Origin: JBCBTJ01 sp964597685
Lineage (GTDB): Bacteria; Pseudomonadota; Alphaproteobacteria; Caulobacterales; Hyphomonadaceae
Assembly (NCBI GenBank): GCA_964597685.1
Contig: CAZQZC010000065.1
Span: 1-14,588 of the forward strand
Reading direction: 5' to 3'
Length of the DNA: 14,588 nucleotides
A program made the position numbers and the translations under genes. Below, piece after piece: positions 7,448 to 14,373 of the stretch. Under the pieces are notes generated by a model. It saw nothing but the letters and a program-made list of their open reading frames with translations. It did not search any database and was not told the origin of the DNA. Position 1 is the first letter of the stretch, and every line of letters begins with the position of its first letter.

Positions 7448-7475
7448 AAAGGGCGGCCCGCTCGGACCGCCCTTT
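7448..7475 (-). terminator. Strong hairpin terminator between zinc cassette and mscL
   Basis: AAAGGGCGGCCCG and CGGACCGCCCTTT form a 13-base stem with one mismatch and a tiny loop. Read on the minus strand the stem is followed by further T residues (CCCTTTTTC), a classic intrinsic terminator for the mscL transcript. On the plus strand the tail is CACAATC, so it would stop the DUF3299 transcript less well, though the hairpin still protects the 3' end. Confidence 0.8.
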
Positions 7476-7509
7476 CACAATCTACGCGTCACTCTACTAA
7501 TTTTTGATG

Positions 7510-7928
7510 CTAGCCCTGTTTGGCTAACAAATCACGAATTTCTTTCAGGAGAACTTCCTGGGCCGGCGGCTCCGCCGGGGCTTCAGGCGCCTCCTCTTCT
7601 TTTTTCTTCATAGAATTCATCCCCTTAACGATGAAGAACATCGCCAGGGCGACAATCAGAAACGAGATTAAATTGTCGATGAAAGCGCCGTACGTGACGA
7701 CCGCTGCGCCCGCCTCCTGCGCCTCGGCCAGCGACGCATAGGCTCCGCCGCCAAGATCAAGGTAGAGATCCGAGAAGTTCACGCCGCCAAGAAGCATCCC
7801 GACCGGCGGCATGATGATGTCGGAAACGAGCGACTTGACGACGGTCGCGAATGCGCCCCCAAAACGAAGCCGACCGCGAGATCGACCAAGTTCCCCTTCA
7901 TGGCGAACTCTTTGAATTCTTTAAGCAT
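7510..7928 (-). pseudogene. mscL: Large-conductance mechanosensitive channel MscL, frameshifted
   Basis: MscL opens under membrane tension to release solutes during hypo-osmotic shock. From ATG 7928 the frame reads MLKEFKEFAMKGNLVDLAVG (residues 1-20), the canonical N-terminal helix and start of TM1, then shifts at a G5 run (7856-7860 on the plus strand as C5). One extra G restores LGGAFATVVKSLVSDIIMPP and the rest: the periplasmic loop, TM2 (FIDNLISFLIVALAMFFIVKG) and the C-terminal bundle ending LLKEIRDLLAKQG. With that base the gene would encode 139 residues, the family length (E. coli 136). As given, translation leaves frame after residue 24. The rest of the gene is intact, so this is either a very recent mutation, an assembly error in a homopolymer, or slippage. 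A 98-base gap separates it from ihfB upstream. Confidence 0.9.
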
Positions 7929-8026
7929 TAAACGCCCCCAATGTTGACGTTCTAGCCGATTTCGAGAGCGGTGATCGCGTCTGAGGATTGCCCGGCGAAG
8001 TCAACGACTTTACGCAGTTGCGGCGT
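7929..8026. other. Gap between ihfB and mscL
   Basis: A 98-base spacer on the minus-strand transcript. GGGGGC (7931-7936) is the only ribosome-site candidate for mscL and is weak. No terminator hairpin for ihfB and no clear promoter for mscL was recognised. Confidence 0.35.
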
Positions 8027-8326
8027 CTACCGCGCCTCTGGATCAACTCCGCCGTTGACGCGTGCGCGCAATTCCTTGCCAGCCTTGAAGAACGGGACGG
8101 CCTTGGCCGGCACATCCACCGGTTCGCCGGTTCGCGGATTTCTGCCCGTCCGGGCGTCGCGCTGTCGGACGGAGAACGCCCCGAAGCCTCGCAACTCCAC
8201 ACGTTGCCCATCGGCAAGAGCGGAGGCGATTTGTTCGAGAATGACTTCCACTATTCTTTCGACATCTTCTTGGCGCAGATGAGAGTATTCCTGCGCGAGC
8301 TGTTCGATTAGTTCTGATCTGAGCAT
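8027..8326 (-). CDS. ihfB: Integration host factor subunit beta
   Basis: A 99-residue DNA-bending protein of the HU/IHF fold. It pairs with IHF-alpha to bend DNA sharply in transcription, replication and phage or island integration. Seen: MLRSELIEQLA at the start, the dimer helices, RGFGAFSVRQRDARTGRNPRTGEP (about 46-69) with the DNA-intercalating arm and its proline (NPRTG), and the C-terminal PFFKAGKELRARVN. SELIE at the N-terminus and this arm fit the beta subunit rather than HU or IHF-alpha. The start ATG 8326 has AAGG eight bases upstream; the frame is open far further upstream, but that extension is not homologous. It lies just downstream of rpsA, the usual rpsA-ihfB arrangement, separated by a hairpin that may lower read-through. 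Confidence 0.95.
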   Translation of the reverse strand: MLRSELIEQLAQEYSHLRQEDVERIVEVILEQIASALADGQRVELRGFGAFSVRQRDARTGRNPRTGEPVDVPAKAVPFFKAGKELRARVNGGVDPEAR

Positions 8327-8342
8327 GGCTACGACCTTAAAC

Positions 8343-8379
8343 GCGTTCGCGGCGGAAGCAAAAGCCTCCGCCGCGACGC
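8343..8379 (-). terminator. GC-rich hairpin between rpsA and ihfB (terminator or attenuator)
   Basis: On the minus strand GCGTCGCGGCGGAGGC and GCTTCCGCCGCGAACGC pair around a TTTT loop: about 15 paired bases with one mismatch and one bulge. The downstream sequence is GTTTAAGG, so the U-tract is short; partial termination or a 3'-end stabiliser for rpsA mRNA is more likely than full termination. It ends 16 bases before the ihfB start and sits close to the ihfB ribosome site. Confidence 0.6.
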
Positions 8380-8411
8380 AACAACCAAAATTTTCTGGCT
8401 TTTTCAGGGCA

Positions 8412-10142
8412 CTATTTCTTTTTGCCCGATTTCTTTGGCTTCTCAGCCGCTTCATTCTCGCCGCCTTCAGCCAGCGCGGCGCCAAGGATATCGCCGAGCG
8501 ACGCGCCTGCGTCCGCCGAACCGTACTGCGCGACGGCCTCTTGCTCTTCGGCGATCTCAAGCGCCTTGATGGAAAGCGTCAAGCGGCGAGTCTGGCGATC
8601 GATATTGGCGACCTTTGCGTCGACCTTATCGCCCACCGCAAATCGCTCTGGACGCTGTTCTGATCGGTCGCGGGACAAATCGGACCGGCGAATAAAGGAG
8701 GTTGGGCCTGTATCGCCAACACGCACCTCGATTCCGCCCGAAGCAACTTCGGTCACCGTGCACGTAATGATTGCGCCGCGCTTCAACTCGCCGTCGGTCA
8801 GCGGATCCCCGCCGACCTGCTTAATGCCGAGCGAGATCCGCTCCTTCTCGACGTCAACATCGAGCACGCGCGCCGTGACCGAGTCGCCCTTGGTGTAGTC
8901 CTGGATCGCCTCTTCCCCGGATTTCTCCCAAGAGATGTCGTTGATATGGACCATGCCGTCCAAATCCGGGCCGAGGCCCACGAACATGCCAAATTCCGTG
9001 ATGCCGCGCACCTCGCCTTCGATCTCCGTTCCGACGGGATGCTCCGCCAGGAAGCTCGTCCATGGATTATCCTGAACTTGTTTCAGGCCGAGGGAGATAC
9101 GCCGCTTCTCGGAATCCACTTCGAGCACTTCGACATCGACTTCCTGCGATGTTGAAACGATTTTTCCGGGGTGGACGTTCTTTTTCGTCCAGCTCATCTC
9201 GGACACGTGAATGAGGCCCTCGACGCCGTCTTCAAGCTCAACGAACGCGCCGTAATCGGTGATGTTCGTCACTTGGCCTGTCAAACGGGTGCCGATCATG
9301 TATTTGGACTCCACCCCCTCCCAAGGATCGGAGCCGAGCTGCTTCATGCCGAGCGAGATGCGCTGCGTGTCAGGATTAATCTTGATGATCTGGACGTTCA
9401 CCGTATCGCCGACATTTACGACCTGGCTCGGGTGATTGATCCGCTTCCACGACATATCGGTCACGTGAAGCAGGCCGTCGATTCCACCCAGATCCACGAA
9501 CGCGCCGTAATCTGTGATGTTCTTCACGACGCCTTCGCGCGTGTCGCCTTCTTTCATCGACCCGACGATTTCAGCCCGCTGTTCAGCGCGCGATTCTTCG
9601 AGGATCGCCCGGCGCGACACGACGACATTGCCGCGGGGCCGGTCCATCTTCAGGATCGCAAAGGGCTGTTGTTCGCCCATGAGCGGGCCGACCTCGCGGA
9701 CCGGTCGAATATCGACCTGGGATCCCGGCAGGAACGCATTGACGCCGCCGAGGTCGACGGTGAAGCCGCCCTTCACGCGTCCAACGATCGCGCCTTTGAC
9801 CGGTTCGCCGTCGTTGAACTTCTTCTCAAGCTTGATCCAAGACTCTTCCCGGCGCGCCTTGTCGCGGGACAGAACCGCCTCGCCGAGCGCGTTCTCGATC
9901 CTGTCGAGATACACCTCAACGATTTCGCCGGGATTTGGCTGGTCGTCGTCGCTTCCAAATTCCTTGAGGGGAATGCGGCCTTCCGTTTTCAGGCCAATGT
10001 CAACGATGACAGCGTCGTTTTCGATCGCCGTGACGGTCGCAGGCACAACTTTGCCTTCGGTCATCGCCGCAGCGGCTGCGCTATCTTCGAACAGCGCCGC
10101 GAAATCGTCGGTCGAAGGGGTGAGTGAGTCGAGTTCAGACAT
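8412..10142 (-). CDS. rpsA: 30S ribosomal protein S1
   Basis: A 576-residue mRNA-binding ribosomal protein that brings structured or weakly led mRNAs to the 30S subunit. Six S1/OB-fold repeats are visible at about 29-95, 113-180, 201-271, 286-358, 373-445 and 460-530. Repeats 3 and 4 carry the hallmark ITDYGAFV and repeat 5 ITEFGMFV. The first two, degenerate repeats are the ribosome-docking type. The C-terminal tail is Ala/Glu-rich and ends in lysines (KKSGKKK). Start ATG 10142 (MSELDSLTPS) is preferred over the 12-residue upstream extension from 10178, which is not family-like; GGAA lies just upstream. It is encoded after cmk with a 94-base gap, as in many proteobacteria, and probably has its own promoter and autoregulation, though I saw no specific element. 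Confidence 0.96.
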   Translation of the reverse strand: MSELDSLTPSTDDFAALFEDSAAAAAMTEGKVVPATVTAIENDAVIVDIGLKTEGRIPLKEFGSDDDQPNPGEIVEVYLDRIENALGEAVLSRDKARREESWIKLEKKFNDGEPVKGAIVGRVKGGFTVDLGGVNAFLPGSQVDIRPVREVGPLMGEQQPFAILKMDRPRGNVVVSRRAILEESRAEQRAEIVGSMKEGDTREGVVKNITDYGAFVDLGGIDGLLHVTDMSWKRINHPSQVVNVGDTVNVQIIKINPDTQRISLGMKQLGSDPWEGVESKYMIGTRLTGQVTNITDYGAFVELEDGVEGLIHVSEMSWTKKNVHPGKIVSTSQEVDVEVLEVDSEKRRISLGLKQVQDNPWTSFLAEHPVGTEIEGEVRGITEFGMFVGLGPDLDGMVHINDISWEKSGEEAIQDYTKGDSVTARVLDVDVEKERISLGIKQVGGDPLTDGELKRGAIITCTVTEVASGGIEVRVGDTGPTSFIRRSDLSRDRSEQRPERFAVGDKVDAKVANIDRQTRRLTLSIKALEIAEEQEAVAQYGSADAGASLGDILGAALAEGGENEAAEKPKKSGKKK

Positions 10143-10236
10143 CAAGTTTCCATGTGTTTTGGACGCGCAGCGCACCATTGAGCGGCGCGCGCGAGCGCAG
10201 GGTTTCGTTTCAGGCTAGTGGGGCTGCTTTTTGGTT
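10143..10236. other. Gap between cmk and rpsA (rpsA leader)
   Basis: A 94-base spacer. It would carry the rpsA 5' leader and possibly its promoter. It contains a GC-rich alternating stretch (GGCGCGCGCGAGCGC near 10184-10198), but no clean terminator for cmk and no -35/-10 pair that I would defend. Confidence 0.35.
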
Positions 10237-10905
10237 TTAGCGCTCCGGGACACGTCCCTGATTGCTAGAAGCAACGTCATCTCTTGCGATGGCGGCGTCG
10301 ATGACCGCGCACGCGTTATCCACAACGGCGTCTATAGTCAGGTCGGTCGTATCGATCAAGACCGCGTCGGCGGCGGGCTTCATCGGGGCTGTAGCGCGCA
10401 GACGATCGCGCTCGTCGCGTTCTTTTAATTGGGCGAGCATGTCTTCAAAGGCGATCGGGGCGCCGGCCAGGCTCAGTTCAGCGGCCCGGCGGCGCGCCCG
10501 GACTTCGATCGCCGCGTCGATCCAAAACTTCACATCTGCGTCGGGGCGCACAACGGTGCCGATATCGCGGCCGTCAAGGACAGCGCCGCCATCCTGGTCT
10601 GCGAAATCGCGCTGAAGCTTGAGCAGGGCGGCTCGGACACACGGAAGCGCCGCAACTTTCGACGCCGCCTGGCCAGCGTCCGCCGTGCGCAAGTCAGACT
10701 CCTCGAAGTCTGCTAGATTGAGTTTCTCGGCGAGCGCCGCGCAGGCTGCCTCGTCCGACAGATCGACACCGGCTCGAAGCCCCGCAACGCCGGTCGCGCG
10801 ATAAAGCTGGCCGGTATCCATGGGCGCGAGGCCATAGCGGGCCGCAAGCCGAGGGGCCAGCGTGCCTTTGCCCGAAGCCAGCGTGCCGTCGATTGCAATA
10901 ATCAT
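10237..10905 (-). CDS. cmk: Cytidylate kinase
   Basis: A 222-residue enzyme that phosphorylates CMP and dCMP with ATP to give CDP and dCDP, in pyrimidine nucleotide salvage. Seen: P-loop DGTLASGKGT (6-15), DTGQLYR (31-37) for the NMP site, the conserved LDGRDIGTVV with the catalytic Asp/Arg, and the lid motif RDERDRLRATAPM followed by AVLIDTT. The P-loop has TL where many family members have PA or PS, a variant I believe is common in alphaproteobacteria. The start ATG 10905 overlaps the aroA stop by ATGA, so the two are translationally coupled. The order aroA-cmk-rpsA-ihfB is a widely conserved proteobacterial block. Confidence 0.95.
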   Translation of the reverse strand: MIIAIDGTLASGKGTLAPRLAARYGLAPMDTGQLYRATGVAGLRAGVDLSDEAACAALAEKLNLADFEESDLRTADAGQAASKVAALPCVRAALLKLQRDFADQDGGAVLDGRDIGTVVRPDADVKFWIDAAIEVRARRRAAELSLAGAPIAFEDMLAQLKERDERDRLRATAPMKPAADAVLIDTTDLTIDAVVDNACAVIDAAIARDDVASSNQGRVPER

Positions 10906-12227
10906 GGCCGTCCCTTCTGCAGATCCGCGCCGAGCGACCGCATGTGATCCATGAAATCCGGATAGCTCGTTGCGATCATCGACGCATCGTCGATCGTAAC
11001 CGGGTTCTGCGCGCCGACGCCCATCACCAGCGCGCTCATCGCGATGCGATGGTCGTGGCGCGTTTCGACAAAACCGCCGCCAGGCGGCGGGCCTCCGCAG
11101 CCTTCTATCTCGAACCCATCGGGGCGTTCCTCGATCTCCACGCCATTTGCGCGGAGCATAGACACGATTGCGCGGATCCGATCGCTTTCTTTGACCCGCA
11201 ATTCCTCTGCGCCTGTTACCAATGTCGGTCCCGTCGCAAATGCAGCGAGCACCGCGAGGATTGGAAACTCGTCGATCATGGCGGGCGCCAGGCGCTCCGG
11301 GATTGGCCGACCAGTCAACTCAGCTGATGCGGCGGTCATATCGACGATCCGTTCGCCCGCCGCGTCGCCACGAAGCTCAGCCCCCAATACGGCGCCCATC
11401 GATTGCGCCGCTTGAAAAAAGCCGTCGCGCGTCTCGTTCGACATAACGCCCTCTATTAAAACCTCGCCCTCGGGAGCGACGATTGCGGCTGCTGCAAGAA
11501 AGGCCGCCGAAGAGGGGTCGCCTGGAATGACGGCGTCGACCGCGTGGAGCGATTGACCGCCGCGGACCGATATGACGCGGCCGCCTTCGGATCGACTGTC
11601 GACGCCGACTTCGGCCCCGAAACCCGCCAGCATTCGCTCGGTATGGTCCCGTGTCAGCCGCGGTTCGGCGACCCGGGTCGTTCCGTCGGCGGCCAAGCCC
11701 GCGAGCAGGATCGCCGATTTCACTTGAGCGCTTGCTTGAGCGAGCGTGTGCGAGATCGGACTAAGCGTCTCGCCGCCATGGAACGAGAACGGCAATCGCT
11801 CCGCGTCCACCGGCGTCGTTTGAACGCCCATCTCTCGCAGAGGGCCTAGAACGCGACCCATTGGACGTCGCGACAAGCTCTGGTCGCCGCGGATTTGCGC
11901 CGTGACGCCCCGGCCGGCCATCGCGCCCAGCATCAGCCGGGCCCCCGTGCCGGAATTCCCCAAGTCGAGCGCGTCGGTTGGGGACCGGAACCCCTCGTCC
12001 CCGACGCCGTGAATGATCCAGTCGCCGTCGCCGGACCGTTCCGCAGACGCGCCTAATTGCCGAAGGACGGCCGCGGTGCGCAAGACGTCGTCACCTTCAA
12101 GCAGACCGCGAAACCGCGATTCGCCTGAGGCGATGGCGCCGAACATGAGAGCCCGGTGCGAGCAAGATTTGTCGCCCGGCGCGCGGACGGCGCCTTTAAT
12201 TGAACGAACGGGGTGGGACGTCTGCAT
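10902..12227 (-). CDS. aroA: 3-phosphoshikimate 1-carboxyvinyltransferase (EPSP synthase)
   Basis: A 441-residue enzyme joining shikimate-3-phosphate and phosphoenolpyruvate to give EPSP, in the shikimate route to aromatic amino acids. Seen: APGDKSCSHR (16-25) with substrate Lys20, Ser21 and Arg25; LDLGNSGTGARL (88-99); RPMGRVLGPLREMG (121-134); ASAQVKSA (165-172); TRDHTERML (192-200); IPGDPSSAAF (234-243); MIDEFPILA with catalytic Asp319; LRVKESDR with Glu347; and HDHRIAMS near the end. RPMGRVL-PLREMG and TRDHTE-ML are shared with the CP4-type enzyme, but Gly93 sits where CP4 has its glyphosate-tolerance Ala. There is no strong ribosome site before ATG 12227. It is divergent from the FYDLN gene and is the first gene of the minus-strand run. 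Confidence 0.96.
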   Translation of the reverse strand: MQTSHPVRSIKGAVRAPGDKSCSHRALMFGAIASGESRFRGLLEGDDVLRTAAVLRQLGASAERSGDGDWIIHGVGDEGFRSPTDALDLGNSGTGARLMLGAMAGRGVTAQIRGDQSLSRRPMGRVLGPLREMGVQTTPVDAERLPFSFHGGETLSPISHTLAQASAQVKSAILLAGLAADGTTRVAEPRLTRDHTERMLAGFGAEVGVDSRSEGGRVISVRGGQSLHAVDAVIPGDPSSAAFLAAAAIVAPEGEVLIEGVMSNETRDGFFQAAQSMGAVLGAELRGDAAGERIVDMTAASAELTGRPIPERLAPAMIDEFPILAVLAAFATGPTLVTGAEELRVKESDRIRAIVSMLRANGVEIEERPDGFEIEGCGGPPPGGGFVETRHDHRIAMSALVMGVGAQNPVTIDDASMIATSYPDFMDHMRSLGADLQKGRP

Positions 12228-12332
12228 TTCGTGTTTCGGTCCGGATGTTTATTTGCCGCGCCAGGGCTTTGACAGCGGTGTTCGAACATGGCAAGCGCGC
12301 GCCGTTCGACTGCGAGAGCTTTGGAGGCTGTT
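12228..12332. promoter_or_regulatory. Divergent region between aroA and the FYDLN gene
   Basis: This 105-base space should contain both promoters. The only element I can point to is GGAGG (12323-12327), the ribosome site for the TTG start at 12333. No reliable -35/-10 pair was identified. Confidence 0.4.
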
Positions 12333-12866
12333 TTGGGTAAAGCTGAATTGGGCGAGAAACAGATTTGCCCCAATTGCGAAGCGAAGTTCTATGATCTGAA
12401 CAAGCGCCCGGCGGAATGTCCAAAGTGTCATACCGTGTTCGATCCGGACGACGACGTGGTCAAGACCAAGAAGGCCGCGGCCAAAGCTGCATCGAAGAAG
12501 AAGGCCGTGCCGGACAATGACGACGAGGACGAGGACGACGAAGACCTCGTCGACGCCAAGGCGGCGGTGAACAAGGGCGGCGAATCGGACGCTGACGCAT
12601 CGGACGATGACGAGGAGGGAGACGTCGGCGCTCGCGAACTCGACGAAGACGTCGACGTGATCGAGCCGGCGGCGGCTTCGGACGACGATGACGACGATCC
12701 GGTGTCCTCCAACGGGGTCCCCGCGGGCTTTTCGGAAGACGACGGCGACGACGACGACATCTTGTTGGACGAGGAAAGCGATGATTTCGACATCGACGCG
12801 GATGACGACGTTGATCTCGACGACGACATTTCGGACGACGCTGACGACGACGATCAGAAAGTCTAG
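12333..12866 (+). CDS. FYDLN_acid family (TIGR02300) acidic zinc-ribbon protein
   Basis: A 177-residue protein of a family characteristic of Alphaproteobacteria with no settled function. The N-terminus is a small zinc ribbon, Cys12-Cys15 and Cys29-Cys32, flanking the namesake AKFYDLN (17-23). A short Lys/Ala-rich segment follows (about 43-56), then a very long Asp/Glu-rich, probably disordered tail to the end. Start: TTG 12333 is chosen because GGAGG lies five bases upstream and the product then begins GKAELGEKQICPNC, like family members; the upstream ATG 12288 would add 15 residues of unrelated, ribosome-site-free sequence. The acidic tail produces long shadow frames on the other strand. It is the last core gene before the integrated element, whose attachment site starts 27 bases downstream. 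Confidence 0.88.
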   Translation: MGKAELGEKQICPNCEAKFYDLNKRPAECPKCHTVFDPDDDVVKTKKAAAKAASKKKAVPDNDDEDEDDEDLVDAKAAVNKGGESDADASDDDEEGDVGARELDEDVDVIEPAAASDDDDDDPVSSNGVPAGFSEDDGDDDDILLDEESDDFDIDADDDVDLDDDISDDADDDDQKV

Positions 12867-12893
12867 GCCTGAAATAGCCCGGCGCTCGTTATT

Positions 12894-12938
12894 TGGCGCA
12901 CCCATCAGGATTCGAACCTGAGACCTCTGCCTTCGGAG
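12894..12938 (-). other. Attachment site: 3' fragment of tRNA-Arg(CCG)
   Basis: Read on the minus strand this is the last 45 bases of a tRNA: anticodon loop CTCCGAA (anticodon CCG), GGCAG 3' anticodon stem, variable region AGGTC, a perfect T-arm (TCAGG, TTCGAAT loop, CCTGA), acceptor strand TGGGTGC, G73 and an encoded CCA. The sequence that should follow on the 5' side (stem CTGCC, D-arm, acceptor) is absent: homology stops exactly at the anticodon loop, at 12938/12939. So it is not a working tRNA but an att core left by site-specific integration. Confidence 0.85.
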
Positions 12939-12945
12939 CCCGCCC

Positions 12946-13012
12946 AATAGGCATTTGTTCCTATTTGCGCAATTTTGCGCGAGCTTGATAACGTTAATAA
13001 AAACAGTGTTTT
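12946..13012. repeat. Cluster of short palindromes beside the att core
   Basis: Three small dyads lie in a row in AT-rich sequence: AATAGG/CCTATT (12946-12951 and 12960-12965), TAACGTTA (12989-12996) and AAAACAGTGTTTT (13000-13012, perfect around a central G). The motif TTGCGC also recurs (12965-12970 and 12975-12980). Position between att and int suggests protein-binding sites for integrase, an excisionase or IHF. Confidence 0.5.
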
Positions 13013-13014
13013 AT
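12985..13014 (+). promoter_or_regulatory. Possible integrase promoter
   Basis: TTGATA (12985-12990, five of six matches to the -35 consensus) and TTTTAT (13009-13014, four of six to the -10) are 18 bases apart in an AT-rich patch. The pair overlaps the palindromes TAACGTTA and AAAACAGTGTTTT, so binding there would affect int transcription. Prediction only. Confidence 0.3.
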
Positions 13015-13066
13015 GGGCTTTCTGTCTTGCGTGACGACGTTCCGAGATGATAGTCAAGGATCAATC

Positions 13067-13088
13067 GGTGCTTACTTGGTGCTTACTT
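13067..13088. repeat. Tandem 11-base direct repeat upstream of integrase
   Basis: GGTGCTTACTT occurs twice head-to-tail (13067-13077 and 13078-13088), one helical turn apart. Such spacing upstream of int fits arm-type integrase or directionality-factor binding sites. Confidence 0.6.
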
Positions 13089-13116
13089 TTTGGGATCGCT
13101 GACTGGAGGCTTGAGC

Positions 13117-14373
13117 ATGGGAACGAGGTCTGCGCGGCTAACAGCAACAGTCGTCGAGGCCGCTCAGCCGGAGCGCAGTCCTTATTTCATCTGGGACACC
13201 AGCACTAACGGGTTCGGTATCCGCGTTAGCCCTTCAGGCGTGAAGTCCTGGATCGTTCAGTACCGCGTCGGAAAGGGACGCAACGCCAAAGAGCGCCGTG
13301 TGACAATCGCCAAGGTAACCGCGCTGAAACTGGCGGCGGCCCGCGAGCGCGCTCACCAGTACATCGGCAAGGCCGCCTTCGCCGAGGATCTCGCCCAGGA
13401 GCTCGCGGATGCGCAGAAGGGCCAGTTTACCATCAATGATGCCATCGATTTGTGGATCAAGGAGGCATCAAGGATCAACCGCCGGACCGGTGCACCGAGA
13501 CGCCCAGAGAATGTGAAGCTGGACGTCGACCGGCTCGACATTCACGTCCGCCCCCTGCTCGGCGACAAGCCGCTGTCTGCTGTCACCAAAGCCGATATCG
13601 AACTGCTTCGCGATGCTGTCACGTCCGGAAAGACTGCGGTGATTATGAAGACCAGAAAGCATGGGGTGCGAAAGGCCCGCGGCGGTGCTGGCACGGCGAC
13701 CCGGGCCGTGCGCGTGCTCTCCAGTGTCTTTGCCTATGCCGAGGATCATGAGCTGGTCGACAAGAACCCGTGTCGCGGCGTGCGGCTTCAGCCCTCAAGG
13801 AAGTGCGAACGGTATCTCACCAAGGAGGAAGCCAAACGGCTCGGCGAGGTGCTCAACGCCTGGGATGAGGCAAACAAGTCGCCCACCGGCGTCGCTGTCG
13901 TGCGCATGCTCATACTGACAGGCGCGCGCCGCCGCGAGATCACGGACCTGAAATGGTCAGAGGTCGATTTCGACCAGGGCTTCCTACGCCTCGAACAAAG
14001 CAAGACAGGCAAATCAATTCGCCCGCTGTCACAGGCTGCGCTCGACTTCCTGCGTCGACAACCAAAGCTGAGCAGCATCTGGGTGTTTCCGTCAGCGACG
14101 CTCCAGTCGCCCTATCAGGGGATCGAGAAAGTCTGGCGCGAAGTTCGTCGCGATGCTGGTCTCGACGACGTCCGCCTCCACGATTTGCGCCACAGCTTCG
14201 CCAGTTTCGGCATTTCAGCTGGGCTGTCACTTCCCGTCATCGGCGCTCTGCTCGGTCACAAGGACGTTTCAACAACTCAACGTTATGCACATCTTGCCAA
14301 TGACAGCGCGCGTCAGGCGGCCAACGAGCTTGGTACCTTGGTCACCAGCGCCCTCGGCGCGGATGGAGAGTAG
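13117..14373 (+). CDS. int: Tyrosine site-specific integrase (phage/island type)
   Basis: A 418-residue recombinase that integrates and excises the element by strand exchange at the tRNA-Arg site. Domain order: an N-terminal DUF4102-like arm-binding region (FIWDTSTNGFGIRVSPSGVK, about 24-43), a SAM-like core-binding domain (about 103-210), then the catalytic domain with Arg271 (LTGARRREI), Lys296 (SKTGKS), His355-x-x-Arg358 (LHDLRHSF), His381 (LLGHKD) and nucleophile Tyr390 (TTQRYAHL). The full set is present, so it should be active. Start: ATG 13117 has GGAGG seven bases upstream (13105-13109); a longer TTG frame from 13090 has no such support. Length fits P4-like integrases. It is transcribed away from the att core, into the element. 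Confidence 0.95.
   Translation: MGTRSARLTATVVEAAQPERSPYFIWDTSTNGFGIRVSPSGVKSWIVQYRVGKGRNAKERRVTIAKVTALKLAAARERAHQYIGKAAFAEDLAQELADAQKGQFTINDAIDLWIKEASRINRRTGAPRRPENVKLDVDRLDIHVRPLLGDKPLSAVTKADIELLRDAVTSGKTAVIMKTRKHGVRKARGGAGTATRAVRVLSSVFAYAEDHELVDKNPCRGVRLQPSRKCERYLTKEEAKRLGEVLNAWDEANKSPTGVAVVRMLILTGARRREITDLKWSEVDFDQGFLRLEQSKTGKSIRPLSQAALDFLRRQPKLSSIWVFPSATLQSPYQGIEKVWREVRRDAGLDDVRLHDLRHSFASFGISAGLSLPVIGALLGHKDVSTTQRYAHLANDSARQAANELGTLVTSALGADGE

Noticed and set aside
7510..7812. 100-residue stand-alone small membrane protein
   Set aside because: It is the C-terminal part of mscL cut off by the frameshift; its first Met lies inside the conserved MPP motif of MscL.
9171..10127. 318-residue plus-strand open frame
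   Set aside because: Lies wholly opposite rpsA, whose six S1 repeats are unmistakable; the frame is a GC-codon shadow with no ribosome site or motif.
12500..12860. Tandem repeat array or CRISPR-like pattern in the GAC/GAT-rich tract
   Set aside because: Low-complexity codons for Asp/Glu in the FYDLN tail; no regular repeat unit or spacers.
12249..12947. 232-residue Val/Ile-rich minus-strand frame, membrane-like at first sight
   Set aside because: Its V/I/R richness is the antisense of Asp/Glu codons in the FYDLN protein's acidic tail, and it runs through the tRNA fragment and the aroA divergent region.
12894..12985. Complete tRNA gene
   Set aside because: Only the 3' 45 bases fit; no D-arm, 5' acceptor or 5' anticodon strand is found on the expected side.
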